The notes below the pieces were generated by a model, which saw nothing but the letters and a program-made list of their open reading frames with translations, did no database searches and was not told where the DNA came from. 64,000 nucleotides of DNA from Mangrovibrevibacter kandeliae (GTDB lineage Bacteria; Pseudomonadota; Alphaproteobacteria; Rhizobiales; Rhizobiaceae). Shown one piece after another: positions 13,397 to 22,661 of this stretch (position 1 is the first letter of the stretch; every line of letters starts with the position of its first letter). Position numbers and translations under genes: made by a program. The stretch spans positions 248,001-312,000 of the forward strand of contig NZ_JANIFJ010000002.1 in the NCBI RefSeq assembly GCF_024519155.1. The letters run 5' to 3'.

Positions 13397-15463
13397 ATGA
13401 GCCATCGCATCACCGCCGAACGGGGCGCACCGTCCACGCTCGGAGCCTCCCTCGCCGACGGCGGCGTCCACGTCGCCGTCCACTCCGACAATGCCGACAG
13501 CATCGAGCTCTGCCTTTTCGACGACGCCGGCACGCGCGAGATCGAGCGGCTGGCGCTGCCCGGCCGCGACGGCGGCCTGCGCTTCGGCTTCGTGCCGGGG
13601 CTCGCGGCGGGCGCCCGCTACGGATTGCGCGCCTCCGGCCCGTGGGACCCGGCCAACGGCCACCGATTCGACCCGTCGAAGCTTCTCGTCGACCCCTATG
13701 CCGTCGCGCTCGACCGGCCCTTCACCTACCACCCCGACCTGTCGGCCCCGCCCGAGCAGATGCTCGACAGCGCGCCCTTCGTGCCGCGGGCGATCGTGTC
13801 GGCGACCGGCCGGGATGCCGAGCCGCTGCCCTTCCGCGCCCCCGGCCTCGTCTACGAGCTCCTGGTGCGCGCCTTCAGCCAGCGCCATCCCGCCGTGCCT
13901 GTGGAGCTGCGCGGCACCGTCGCGGCGCTCGCCGAGCCGACACTGCTCGACCATCTGGAGAACATCGGGGTCGAGACCGTCGAACTGATGCCGATCGCCG
14001 CCTGGATCGACGAGCGGCACCTCACCGCGCTGAACCTCACCAATGCCTGGGGCTACAATCCGATCACCCACATGGCGCCCGATCCGCGCCTTGCGCCGGG
14101 CGGCCTCGCCGAAATCCGCCGCACCGTCGAGGCGCTGCACCGGCGCGGCATCCGCGTCCTCCTCGACGTCGTCTTCAACCATTCGGGCGAAGGCGACGCG
14201 GAGGGCCCGACGCTGTGCTATCGCGGCCTCGACAACGCCCTGTACTACCGCCACGCCGCCGAGGATCCCGGCCTTCTCGTCAACGACACCGGCTGCGGCA
14301 ACACCTTCGCGCTCGACCGCGCGCCGGTGGCACGGCTGGTCCTCGACACCCTCCGCCACTGGGTCGAGACGACGGGCGTCGACGGCTTCCGCTACGATCT
14401 GGCGACGGTGCTCGGCCGCACGCCGGACGGCTTCAGCCTCGAGGCGCCGGTGATGCAGGAGCTGCCGGCCGACCCGGTGCTCAAGGATCGCATCCATGTC
14501 GCCGAGCCCTGGGACATCGGTCCCGGCGGCTATCAGGTCGGCAGCTTCCCGCCGCCCTGGCTCGAATGGCACGACCGCTTCCGCGACGACGTGCGGCGCT
14601 TCTGGCGCGGCGACGCCGGCATGATCGGCACGCTCGCCACGCGCCTCGCCGGCTCGGCCGATCTTTACGGGCGCGACGGCAAGCGGCCATCGGCAGGCTT
14701 CAACATCCTCGCCGCCCATGACGGCTTCACCCTCGCGGACCTCACGATGTACGCCGACAAGCACAACGAGGCGAACGGCGAGGACAATCGCGACGGCCAC
14801 AACGACAATCACTCCTGGAACAACGGCGTCGAGGGCGCGACGGACGACCCGGGCGTGATCGAGGCGCGCGGGCGTGACATCCGGGCGCTCCTCGCCACGC
14901 TGTTCGTCGCGCGCGGCACGCCGATGCTCCTCAACGGCGACGAGTTCGGGCGCAGCCAGGGCGGCAACAACAACGCCTATGCGCAGGACAACGAGATCAT
15001 CTGGCTCGACTGGGAGCAGGCCGACGACGCGCTCGCCGCCTATGTCGCTCGGCTGGCGCGCCTGCGCCGCGAGCATCCGGCGCTCGCGGCGGACGCCTTC
15101 CTCACCGGGACGCCGCTGAACGGCGGCGAGCCGGACGTCGTCTGGCTGCGCGAGGACGGTGCGGCACTCGAGGAGGCCGACTGGCACGACGGCGAGCGCC
15201 GCCTGCTCGGCATGGCGCTGACCGCGCCCGCCCCCAGCGACGGCGCGCAGCCGCATGTCGAGGAGCGCGTGCTGGTCTATCTCAATGCGGGGCGCGAGGA
15301 CGCGGCGGTGACGCTTCCTGCCGCGCGGGCCGGCAGGAGCTACGTCCTGACGCTGCAATCGGACGCGCCGCAGCTGCCGCCGCGCCGGCTGGACGGGAGA
15401 ATGGTGCTGAAGGCCCGCTCGGTCTTCATCCTGACCGAGGACCCCGTCAGTCGCTTTTCTTGA
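13397..15463 (+). CDS. glgX: glycogen debranching enzyme
   Basis: GH13_11 isoamylase-type enzyme that hydrolyses alpha-1,6 branches of limit dextrins. An N-terminal CBM48-like domain (about residues 1-140) precedes the (beta/alpha)8 barrel. Catalytic motifs are visible: DGFRYDLA with the nucleophile Asp near residue 333, AEPWD with the acid/base Glu near 369, and AAHDGF with the third acid near 441. NEANGEDNRDGHNDNHSWN is the family's characteristic loop. It lies 286 bases after pgm; that gap holds no gene or convincing terminator. Its stop lies inside the last codons of the convergent TadE-type gene (17-base overlap). A debranching enzyme without a local glgB is unusual. Confidence 0.95.
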   Translation: MSHRITAERGAPSTLGASLADGGVHVAVHSDNADSIELCLFDDAGTREIERLALPGRDGGLRFGFVPGLAAGARYGLRASGPWDPANGHRFDPSKLLVDPYAVALDRPFTYHPDLSAPPEQMLDSAPFVPRAIVSATGRDAEPLPFRAPGLVYELLVRAFSQRHPAVPVELRGTVAALAEPTLLDHLENIGVETVELMPIAAWIDERHLTALNLTNAWGYNPITHMAPDPRLAPGGLAEIRRTVEALHRRGIRVLLDVVFNHSGEGDAEGPTLCYRGLDNALYYRHAAEDPGLLVNDTGCGNTFALDRAPVARLVLDTLRHWVETTGVDGFRYDLATVLGRTPDGFSLEAPVMQELPADPVLKDRIHVAEPWDIGPGGYQVGSFPPPWLEWHDRFRDDVRRFWRGDAGMIGTLATRLAGSADLYGRDGKRPSAGFNILAAHDGFTLADLTMYADKHNEANGEDNRDGHNDNHSWNNGVEGATDDPGVIEARGRDIRALLATLFVARGTPMLLNGDEFGRSQGGNNNAYAQDNEIIWLDWEQADDALAAYVARLARLRREHPALAADAFLTGTPLNGGEPDVVWLREDGAALEEADWHDGERRLLGMALTAPAPSDGAQPHVEERVLVYLNAGREDAAVTLPAARAGRSYVLTLQSDAPQLPPRRLDGRMVLKARSVFILTEDPVSRFS

Positions 15464-15977
15464 TCGCGGCGGTGAAGCGCGGGCGATTGGCTGCCAGGTA
15501 GCTGTATCTGCCGGAGGCAAAGCCCAGCATGTCCGTCGCCGGCTGATAGCCGACGCTCGTCTCGACGACGACGATCGAGTCGCCGTCGGCCACGAGGGGC
15601 AGCCCGCTCGCCGGGATGGTGGCGTCGGTCAGCGCCGTCATCGGCGCGATCGGATAGGACCAGTCGACGTGCAGTGCCTTGCCCGTCATCTTCAGCGACG
15701 ACACGCGGAACGACACCCCCTTCTGCGTGTCCGGCAGCATCCGCAGGAACATCGCGTAGGTGGTGTTCAGGAAGTCGCTCGACACCGTGCTCTGGCGCGA
15801 AACGACGTCGGCCACCGTGAACGTCGCGGTCTCGGCGCGGTAGCCGTCGCGAAACAGCAGGAACAACGTGAAGCAGCCGAAGAGAAGCAAGACGAGGAGC
15901 GGCGCCAGGAGCGCGAACTCGACCGCCGAGACGCCCTCCCGGCTGCGCCGGAACGCCGGCGACAGGGGGCCGGTCAC
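15447..15977 (-). CDS. TadE-like pilus assembly protein (second of pair)
   Basis: A 176-residue protein with one N-terminal membrane segment (SAVEFALLAPLLVLLLFGCF) containing the Glu+5-like residue of TadE-type pseudopilins. The rest is predicted extracytoplasmic. TadE-like proteins are minor pilins of Flp/Tad systems. The start is GTG at 15977, overlapping the upstream gene's stop as GTGA, which implies translational coupling. The 3' end overlaps glgX by 17 bases in convergent orientation. No Flp pilin, prepilin peptidase or TadA ATPase is in the window, so it either serves a system elsewhere or is an orphan. Confidence 0.85.
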   Translation of the reverse strand: MTGPLSPAFRRSREGVSAVEFALLAPLLVLLLFGCFTLFLLFRDGYRAETATFTVADVVSRQSTVSSDFLNTTYAMFLRMLPDTQKGVSFRVSSLKMTGKALHVDWSYPIAPMTALTDATIPASGLPLVADGDSIVVVETSVGYQPATDMLGFASGRYSYLAANRPRFTAAIKKSD

Positions 15978-16501
15978 GAGCTCGGCTCGTTCATGAAGGC
16001 CGCCGCCGCCCGCAGGCCGTAGCCGCCAAGCGAATCCTTCGGCAGCGCCAGCGCGAAGCCGAGGCCGGGGGTCAGCGGGTCGGACACCACGCAGGCCCGG
16101 ATGAACATGATCGACGACCGGCTCCCCGGCGTGAACGCGATCGTCGGCTGGATGGTCGCGCCGCGGTCGATGCAGGGCATCTGCGTCGTCGGAAAGTCCG
16201 AGGCCGACGTGATCTTCGTCATCTCGACGGTCAGGACGTTCAGGCAGTTGGAGATGATCATCATCTCGTCGCAGACCGCCTGCTTGACCGCCTGCTGCGT
16301 CGTCGGCGCCCCGGCCGCGCCGATCCGCATCAGCCGGACCGTCTTGTTCAGCGCCCGGTCGAGCAGCATCGACTTCGTCATGTACCAGCCGCCCTCGAAG
16401 CACGAGAAGATCAGCGACAGGAACACCGGCGCCACGATGGCGAACTCGAGCGCCGCGGTGCCGCGCCTGGACCGGGCGAAGGAAAGGGGGCGCGGCGTCA
16501 T
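15974..16501 (-). CDS. TadE-like pilus assembly protein (first of pair)
   Basis: A 175-residue protein with a short basic leader and a membrane segment AALEFAIVAPVFLSLIFSCF that fits the TadE pattern with a conserved Glu. Three or more cysteines in the soluble part (CDEMMIISNC, MPCID, ACVV) suggest a disulfide-bonded exported domain. It sits between the von Willebrand A gene, which ends three bases upstream, and a second TadE-like gene whose GTG overlaps its stop. Confidence 0.85.
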   Translation of the reverse strand: MTPRPLSFARSRRGTAALEFAIVAPVFLSLIFSCFEGGWYMTKSMLLDRALNKTVRLMRIGAAGAPTTQQAVKQAVCDEMMIISNCLNVLTVEMTKITSASDFPTTQMPCIDRGATIQPTIAFTPGSRSSIMFIRACVVSDPLTPGLGFALALPKDSLGGYGLRAAAAFMNEPSS

Positions 16502-16504
16502 CTG

Positions 16505-17917
16505 CTATTGCACCAGCCGGATCTTCTGCATGCTGGTCGCGATCGACTGAAAGGCGGACGCCATGTCGAGACCGTCCACCTTGTAGGCATAGGAGGGGTC
16601 GCTGGCGCACTCGGCGATGGTCTTGGCGGTCGCCGCATCGACCTTGAAGGCGATGGTGAAGATCGTGATGCCTTCAGTCTTGGCGTAGTCGCAGACGGTC
16701 TTGTAGAAGCCTGCGGCCTGCGTTTCGGTGTAGACGGTGCGCGACGCCGATCCGGTGACGTTCTTGTCGGTGACGGCGTTGGTCGCCGGATCGACCGGCC
16801 GCGGCTGCAGGCCGATCTTGCCGTCGGTCATCAGCACGAGGATCTTCATCGTGTTCTTGTCGGAGAAGTCCGCCGGCCGGTTGCGGAACTGGCTGGGGAT
16901 CGCGGCGATGGACTTGTTGCCGAGCCCCGCGATGGTCGAGCGCATCGCGGGATTGAGCAGCAGCTCGCCCCATTTCATGCCGTAGGCCGTGCCGGTGCCG
17001 TCATACGGGTCGAGCGCATCGATGCGACTCTTCAGGTAGGTCAGGTCGTTGCTGACATAGGTGACCGCCGCCGCGTCCACCGGGCACCACCAGGGCTTCT
17101 TGCCGGTCGCGGTCATGTTGTAGACGGAGAAATGCGGGACCTGGTCGCGCAGCGCGAAGTTCGGCATCCCCGCCGCGAAATCGGTCGCCTGCATTTCGAA
17201 GCAGGACGAGTAGCAGTGGCGGCGCTTGTAGGTGGAAGCTGCCGAGGGTGCGCAGGTGCCGCTCGACGCAGCCGCGGCCTGGGCGGCGGCCGACGGATCG
17301 GCGGGCAGGTAGCCGGAGATGTAGTTGAAGGCGCCGTAGCCGAGATTGACCTCGCCGGCGAAGGGCACCAGGCTCACCGAGGTGACGTCGCGCAGGTCGT
17401 CCTTCAGGACGACGTCGAGGAAGTCCTTGGCAGCCGGCTTCAGCTGGTTCATCCCGCCGTTGTCGTACATCGAGCCGGAGATATCGAGCACCATCGACAG
17501 CTCGATGTTGGTGCGCGCCTGCTGCGCCGCCGAGGTCGCGGCGATGGTCATCGCGCGGATGCCGGCGAGCCGCAGGAAGGCCGGCTGGTACTGGATCACC
17601 GCCGTCGCATTCACCGCCCGGGTGTTGAGCGTCTTCTGGTCTGAGACCGTCAGCTGCGCGCCCGCTCCACCCGGCACGATGGACAGGTAGCTGCGCACCA
17701 GCGTCTCGGCGTTCTCGGTCTGGTTCAGCGAGGCGGCGGCCAGGACGCCGCGATCAAGGGCGTCCTGCAACTCCACGCGGGTCGACTCGTGCCGCACGAG
17801 GTCGATCGCGCCGCCCGCCATCAGCGTCATCGGCACGAGCAGCACGGCCAGCATCACCGGCAGGCTGCCGCGACTGTCCCGGCAGAAAATCCTATGCGTC
17901 CAACCCGACCACGACAT
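16505..17917 (-). CDS. TadG-like protein with von Willebrand factor A domain
   Basis: A 470-residue exported protein. An N-terminal TadE/TadG-type hydrophobic helix (SLPVMLAVLLVPMTLMAGGAIDL) is followed by a vWA domain beginning near residue 140 with the MIDAS motif DISGS and a later TDGK. A Cys-rich loop (SSGTC, RRHCYSSCFEM) interrupts the vWA domain. vWA domains bind metal and mediate adhesion or assembly. ATG at 17917 is preferred over a TTG at 17944. It is the first gene of a three-gene minus-strand unit with the two TadE-like genes. Confidence 0.88.
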   Translation of the reverse strand: MSWSGWTHRIFCRDSRGSLPVMLAVLLVPMTLMAGGAIDLVRHESTRVELQDALDRGVLAAASLNQTENAETLVRSYLSIVPGGAGAQLTVSDQKTLNTRAVNATAVIQYQPAFLRLAGIRAMTIAATSAAQQARTNIELSMVLDISGSMYDNGGMNQLKPAAKDFLDVVLKDDLRDVTSVSLVPFAGEVNLGYGAFNYISGYLPADPSAAAQAAAASSGTCAPSAASTYKRRHCYSSCFEMQATDFAAGMPNFALRDQVPHFSVYNMTATGKKPWWCPVDAAAVTYVSNDLTYLKSRIDALDPYDGTGTAYGMKWGELLLNPAMRSTIAGLGNKSIAAIPSQFRNRPADFSDKNTMKILVLMTDGKIGLQPRPVDPATNAVTDKNVTGSASRTVYTETQAAGFYKTVCDYAKTEGITIFTIAFKVDAATAKTIAECASDPSYAYKVDGLDMASAFQSIATSMQKIRLVQ

Positions 17918-18025
17918 GAGCGCTGTCCCAGCATCAGCCGACAAGGTAAGGTCACTGGATTTAAGGAAGTGTGCCCGTCACGCCGCCAGCGCGACGTCGC
18001 AGAGCCGCCGGTCGCTTCGAGGCGG

Positions 18026-18049
18026 GCTGGTCGGCAAGGGCCGACCAGC
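18026..18049. repeat. 10-bp perfect hairpin between the secreted-protein gene and the vWA gene
   Basis: GCTGGTCGGC (18026-18035), AAGG, GCCGACCAGC (18040-18049). It lies about 100 bases beyond the end of the minus-strand gene at 18147 and upstream of the vWA gene. No T tract follows on either strand, so a terminator is only possible, not shown. Confidence 0.4.
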
Positions 18050-18146
18050 GGAAGACGCTCGCCGAAGGCGGCAGCCTCTGAACCCGGCGGGTGGAACGCG
18101 GCACGCGCCGGAGGGTCCGCAGCCGAAGAAGCTGCGCGGGGAGGTG

Positions 18147-19088
18147 CTACTTCGTCTCGTAGGTGAACAGCGTCGAGTGGTCGTCGTCGGGCATGAAATA
18201 GGCCCGCAGGCCGTTGGCGGTCGGTTCGACGAAGGAGGGGTTCTGGGTCATCGGCAAGCCCGAAGGGGCCCAGAGCGACAGGGGCACCTGCCACATCGGC
18301 GTGCCGGTCTTCAGGTCGACCAGCTCGATTCCACCGAGGCGGAAGGGCTGGGCATCGGGCGAGGTCTTGTAGACGTTGAGCCCCGAGCAGAGCATCCGGC
18401 TGGCCCCGGCATAGTGGCAGTCCTGATAGTCGATGTACTGCGCCGGGTTCATCACCCGCAACGTCGCCGGATCGGCCCCGGCATTCGTCGGGCGGCCGTC
18501 GGCGCCGAGCGGCCAGGCATAGAAGCGCCGCGAGCCCCAGCTGACGCCGTGCAGCGTGTCGGTGTCGGTGTCGTGCACCAGACCGCCGATATGATCGTCG
18601 AACCGGAACATCTCTTCCGCCGTCAGGGTCTCAGGATCCACGCGGTAGATGATCGAATGGCTGTCCGGGCGGTATTCGGCCGCCGGAACCCAGATGAAGC
18701 GGCCATCATAGTCGATGCCACCCGGATGGTAGATCGGACCGTCGCCGAGCGTGACTTCGCCGCGCAGCCTGCCGTCCGGCCCGAACTTGAAGAGGTGGCC
18801 GATGCCGGCGCCGGTGTCGCGGTCATGACCGTCGCGGGGGGCGTCGAAGCGCTTCGGCTGCGTCGTCACCTCGACGGCCGAGACGAAGAAGTCGTTGCCG
18901 ACCTTCACCATGCCCTGGGGGTGGAACGTCGCGAATGCCACGGGCGTCTCGCCCGTCTTCTCCCAGGTGCTGGAGCGGGTCAGCGTCATGAAGCGCTCGG
19001 CGAGCTGCGGCTCGGCGGCGACGGCAGCGGCCGGCCAGGCGGCGGCGGCGGCAAGGATGAAAGCCGTGACGTGGGACATCGAGCGCAT
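18147..19088 (-). CDS. exported protein of unknown function, beta-propeller-like (DUF6454-like)
   Basis: A 313-residue protein with a clear Sec signal peptide (AFILAAAAAWPAAAVAAEP, cleavage after about residue 25). GGAGG six bases before the ATG at 19088 decides the start. The mature part has repeated blade-like motifs (GHLFKFGPDGRLRGEV, GGIDYDGRFIWVPAAEYRPDS, GGLVHDTDTDTLHGVSWGSRR) resembling six-bladed propellers of the SMP-30/NHL kind. I associate the pattern with DUF6454 from memory, which should be checked. No catalytic residues can be assigned. It stands alone between a GGDEF gene and the Tad-type trio. Confidence 0.75.
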   Translation of the reverse strand: MRSMSHVTAFILAAAAAWPAAAVAAEPQLAERFMTLTRSSTWEKTGETPVAFATFHPQGMVKVGNDFFVSAVEVTTQPKRFDAPRDGHDRDTGAGIGHLFKFGPDGRLRGEVTLGDGPIYHPGGIDYDGRFIWVPAAEYRPDSHSIIYRVDPETLTAEEMFRFDDHIGGLVHDTDTDTLHGVSWGSRRFYAWPLGADGRPTNAGADPATLRVMNPAQYIDYQDCHYAGASRMLCSGLNVYKTSPDAQPFRLGGIELVDLKTGTPMWQVPLSLWAPSGLPMTQNPSFVEPTANGLRAYFMPDDDHSTLFTYETK

Positions 19089-19220
19089 GAGCGGCCTCCG
19101 CATGGGCCGACGGATCGCCGGCACCGGAGGCTCATTCGTGCCGCAGGATTGTATCGGCGGGATTACGGTTCGACTGCCGTACGATGACGGTGCGCCCTTG
19201 AGCGACCCGAACCCCGCGGC

Positions 19221-20312
19221 CTACGCGACCCGCACCCGGTTGCGCCCTTCCGTCTTGGCGCGATAGAGCGCCGCATCGGCCTGGTCGAAGACGCTCTCGA
19301 GCGCCTCGCCGGCGGCCAGCATGGCGACCCCGACGCTGACGGTGAAGGGGATGCCCGTCTCCTTCCAGGCGACGGTCGCACAGGCCACCGCGTTGCGCAG
19401 GCGCTCGGCGATGAAGGTGGTGGCGTTGATGTCCTGGCCGGGCAGCAGCAGCGCGAACTCCTCGCCGCCGAGCCGGGCGATCCGGCCATCGGCGGGCAGA
19501 ACCATCGCGGCGCGTCTGGTGAACTCGCGCAGCACCGCGTCGCCGCCGGCGTGACCGAAGCGGTCGTTGATCGACTTGAAATGATCGAGATCAGCGACGA
19601 TGACGCCGGCCTCGCGCGGCTGCAGCCGCACCTCGTAGGCGAGACCCTGGCGGTTCAGCGCACCGGTCAGCGCATCGGTGCGGGCCAGGCGCGCAAGCGC
19701 CACATGCGCCTTGTCGGCCTCCAGCGACAGGATGCACATGGTCAGGACGATGGTCGTGACGTGATCGCTGACGAAGAGGAGCACCACGGGGAGCTGGGAC
19801 AGCCGATCCGGCACCGGCAGCAAGGGCAGGCAGATCGCGACGGGGATGACGGCGAGCGCGACGCCGACGATGAGGCGAGTCGGCCCCTTCGCCTGCGCTT
19901 GTCGCAGCGCATAGTAGGCGATGGCCGCCTCGTGGCAGGCATAGGCGAACGTGCTCCCGAGATTGACCGTGTCCGGCTGCAGGCCGGCGGCGGCAAGCAC
20001 AAGATGCGTCCCGGTGGGTAGGGCGAGCAGCGCCATCATCGTCCGTGTGACGGGAGGCAACCCGTCGAAGCGGCGCAGTCCGGCCCAGAACAGCGAGCCG
20101 GCCACCGACCAGCCGAGCGTCGAGAGGACGTCGCCATAGGCGCCGAAATCGACGAAGGACACGGACATGGCCGCACAGTTGAGGAAGCTGACCCCGAACA
20201 GCAGGAAGGCGTCCCGCTCGCGATGCAGCAGCCAGTTGCACACAAAGATCGTCCCGGCCGAGGCGAAGACCAGGAAATCGGTGAACTGGAGTGTCGGAAT
20301 CGAGAACTGCAT
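19221..20312 (-). CDS. membrane-bound diguanylate cyclase (GGDEF)
   Basis: About seven hydrophobic segments fill residues 10-195 (for example FLVFASAGTIFVCNWLL and VVLLFVSDHVTTIVLTMCIL), followed by a GGDEF domain. The active-site motif is GGEEF, with the upstream DLDHFKSINDRFGH metal-binding segment, so cyclic-di-GMP synthesis is likely. The inhibitory RxxD site expected five residues before GGEEF is absent (the sequence there is PADGRIARL). ATG at 20312 is preferred; a GTG at 20324 is possible. It is divergent from mutL across about 180 bases. Confidence 0.9.
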   Translation of the reverse strand: MQFSIPTLQFTDFLVFASAGTIFVCNWLLHRERDAFLLFGVSFLNCAAMSVSFVDFGAYGDVLSTLGWSVAGSLFWAGLRRFDGLPPVTRTMMALLALPTGTHLVLAAAGLQPDTVNLGSTFAYACHEAAIAYYALRQAQAKGPTRLIVGVALAVIPVAICLPLLPVPDRLSQLPVVLLFVSDHVTTIVLTMCILSLEADKAHVALARLARTDALTGALNRQGLAYEVRLQPREAGVIVADLDHFKSINDRFGHAGGDAVLREFTRRAAMVLPADGRIARLGGEEFALLLPGQDINATTFIAERLRNAVACATVAWKETGIPFTVSVGVAMLAAGEALESVFDQADAALYRAKTEGRNRVRVA

Positions 20313-20494
20313 GGCCGGGTCCACCAGCTGCGACGGCGCAACCTCGCACCTTTAGAATGAAAGGTTCCCTTCCTTGTTGGGCAGACTGACGATGCGGTTA
20401 GCATCCGGTAAACGGGCCTGCGATCCGTGCATTTCGAATCGGCGGCCGATCCTTTAGAAGCAGACGCTCCATCCGCAGCCGATCGCGCGCCGTC

Positions 20495-22372
20495 ATGCCC
20501 ATCCGCCAGCTCTCCGAAACCCTGATCGACCGGATCGCCGCGGGCGAGGTGGTCGAGCGGCCGGCGAGCGTCGTCAAGGAGCTGGTGGAGAACGCCATCG
20601 ACGCCGGGGCACGACGGATCGAGATCGTCACGAGCGGGGGCGGCAAGAGCCTGATCCGGGTCAGCGACGACGGCATCGGCATACCCGTCGACGAACTGCC
20701 GCTCGCCGTGCGACGCCACTGCACCTCCAAGCTCGACGGCGGCCTCGACGCGATCCACACGCTCGGCTTTCGCGGCGAGGCGCTGCCCTCGATCGGCTCG
20801 GTGGCGCGCCTGACGCTGCGATCACGCCGCCGCGGCGCCGACGGCGCGCACGAGATGGTGGTCGCCGCCGGTCGCCCGGACGGCCCGAAGCCGGCGGCGC
20901 TGTCGGACGGCACGATGGTGGAGGTGCGCGACCTCTTCCACGCCGTGCCCGCCCGGCTGAAGTTCCTGAAGAGCGACCGCGCCGAGGCCGGCGCGATTAC
21001 CGACGTCGTGCGGCGGATCGCGATCGCGGTGCCACAGGTGCGCTTCGAGCTGACGGGGAGCGACCGCAGCCCGCTGGTGCTCGAGGCGGCGGGCGCGGAG
21101 GAGCCGCTGGCGCGCATCGGCGCCGTCGTGGGTGCGGACTTTTCGCAGAACTGTCTGCCGATCGATGCGGAGCGCGAAGGCGTGCGGCTGTCGGGCTTTG
21201 CCGGCCTGCCGGTCTTCAACCGGGGCAACGCGCTCTACCAGTTCCTTTATGTCAACGGCCGGCCGGTGCGCGACAAGATGCTCCTGTCGGCGCTGCGCGG
21301 GGCCTATGCCGACGTGATGGCGCGCGACCGGCATCCGATCGCCGTCCTGTTTCTCGAGCTCGATCCGGCGCTCGTCGACGTCAACGTGCATCCGGCCAAG
21401 GCCGACGTGCGCTTCCGCGATCCGGGCCTGGTGCGCGGCCTCATCGTCGGCGCCATCCGCCAGGCCCTCGCCGGCGCCGAGCTGCGGGCGAGCACGGCGG
21501 CGGCCGGAGAGATGCTCGAACGGTTCCGTCCCTACGCCGGTGACACACAGGGCGGCTTTGCGGACGCACCCGGCCGCGGCTCGGCCCGCATGCCCTTCGG
21601 AGGCTTCGCCGCGCCGCGCCAGGCGAACTACGATCTCGGCGGCTCGCCCTTCCGCCCGCTCGGCGGCGCCGGCGGCGGCGATGGTTCGTCGGCGGATGCC
21701 GGCGATGGGGCGGCTGATCGCTTCTCCCCGGGCTTCGCCGGCCTCGCGCCGGCCGCGCGCACGGTCGGAGCCGAGCCCGGCGAGACGGCGGCCTTCCCGC
21801 TCGGCGCCGCCCGCGCGCAGCTGCACGGCAACTACATCGTCGCCGAGACCGGCGACGGCCTCGTCATCGTCGACCAGCACGCCGCGCACGAACGCCTCGT
21901 CTACGAGGCGCTGAAGGCGGCCCTGCACGGCAAGCCGCTCGCCAGTCAGCTCCTCCTGCTGCCCGAGATCGTCGATCTGCCGGCGGAGGACGCCGACCGC
22001 CTCGCCGAGGTGGCGGAGCTGCTCGGCCGGCTCGGCCTCGGCATCGAGCGCTTCGGCCCCGGCGCGGTGGCGGTGCGCGAGACCCCGGCGATCCTCGGGG
22101 CGGTGGATTGCCCGGCGCTGGTGCGCGACCTCGCCGACGAGCTCGCCGACAGCGGCACGCCCGAGCGGCTGCGCGAGCGCATCGATCATGTCGCCGCGAC
22201 GATGGCCTGCCACGGCTCGGTGCGCTCCGGGCGGCGCCTGAACGGCGAGGAGATGAACGCGCTGCTGCGCCAGATGGAGGCGACGCCGGGCTCCGGCCAG
22301 TGCAACCACGGGCGGCCGACCTTCATCGAATTGAAACGGGCCGACATCGAGAAGCTGTTCGGCCGGCGTTGA
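20495..22372 (+). CDS. mutL: DNA mismatch repair protein MutL, endonuclease type
   Basis: The N-terminal GHKL ATPase shows [31 protein letters not shown] and [10 protein letters not shown], the defining MutL motifs. A variable Gly/Pro/Ala-rich linker (about residues 330-440) joins a C-terminal dimerisation domain with [12 protein letters not shown] (residues 460-471), which fits the DQHA(x)2E(x)4E endonuclease motif. Near the end lie [12 protein letters not shown] and QCNHGRP, further metal-site motifs. The organism therefore probably uses MutL nicking rather than a MutH partner. Length is 625 aa. It opens the conserved mutL-DUF2093 pair facing lpxK. Confidence 0.97.
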   Translation: MPIRQLSETLIDRIAAGEVVERPASVVKELVENAIDAGARRIEIVTSGGGKSLIRVSDDGIGIPVDELPLAVRRHCTSKLDGGLDAIHTLGFRGEALPSIGSVARLTLRSRRRGADGAHEMVVAAGRPDGPKPAALSDGTMVEVRDLFHAVPARLKFLKSDRAEAGAITDVVRRIAIAVPQVRFELTGSDRSPLVLEAAGAEEPLARIGAVVGADFSQNCLPIDAEREGVRLSGFAGLPVFNRGNALYQFLYVNGRPVRDKMLLSALRGAYADVMARDRHPIAVLFLELDPALVDVNVHPAKADVRFRDPGLVRGLIVGAIRQALAGAELRASTAAAGEMLERFRPYAGDTQGGFADAPGRGSARMPFGGFAAPRQANYDLGGSPFRPLGGAGGGDGSSADAGDGAADRFSPGFAGLAPAARTVGAEPGETAAFPLGAARAQLHGNYIVAETGDGLVIVDQHAAHERLVYEALKAALHGKPLASQLLLLPEIVDLPAEDADRLAEVAELLGRLGLGIERFGPGAVAVRETPAILGAVDCPALVRDLADELADSGTPERLRERIDHVAATMACHGSVRSGRRLNGEEMNALLRQMEATPGSGQCNHGRPTFIELKRADIEKLFGRR

Positions 22373-22423
22373 CTTCACGGAGCGAATTGCCGATCAACAC
22401 GGGATGTGCGCGCGAGTGACAGC

Positions 22424-22657
22424 ATGATGAACCGGATGGACAGCAGCGGCGAAGCGCGGCTGCGCTATCTCGACGGTGACTTCGAGATCCTGCGGCCCGG
22501 CGCCTATGTCCGCTGCGCCGTCACCGGGGACTCGATCCCGCTCGACATCCTGCTCTACTGGAGCGTCGCACGGCAGGAGGCCTATGTCGACGCCGCCACC
22601 TCGATGCGGCGCGAGCTCGAGTGCCATCCGGAACTCCTGACGCGCAGGACCAGCTGA
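22424..22657 (+). CDS. DUF2093 family protein
   Basis: A 77-residue cytoplasmic protein with the family core ARLRYLDGDFEILRPGAYVRCAVTGDSIPLDILLYWSVARQEAY, read here as two adjacent blocks. The function is unknown. Adjacent ATGs at 22424 and 22427 both fit. The gene lies between mutL and lpxK in many Rhizobiales, and that order is preserved here. It converges with lpxK, with only four bases between the two stops. Confidence 0.85.
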   Translation: MMNRMDSSGEARLRYLDGDFEILRPGAYVRCAVTGDSIPLDILLYWSVARQEAYVDAATSMRRELECHPELLTRRTS

Positions 22658-22661
22658 CGTC

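Noticed and set aside
20335-20374. GGAACC on the minus strand upstream of the GGDEF gene as an EcfG promoter
   Set aside because: No CGTT at 16-17 bases (the sequence there is CGAG), and the would-be -10 lies too close to the start codon.
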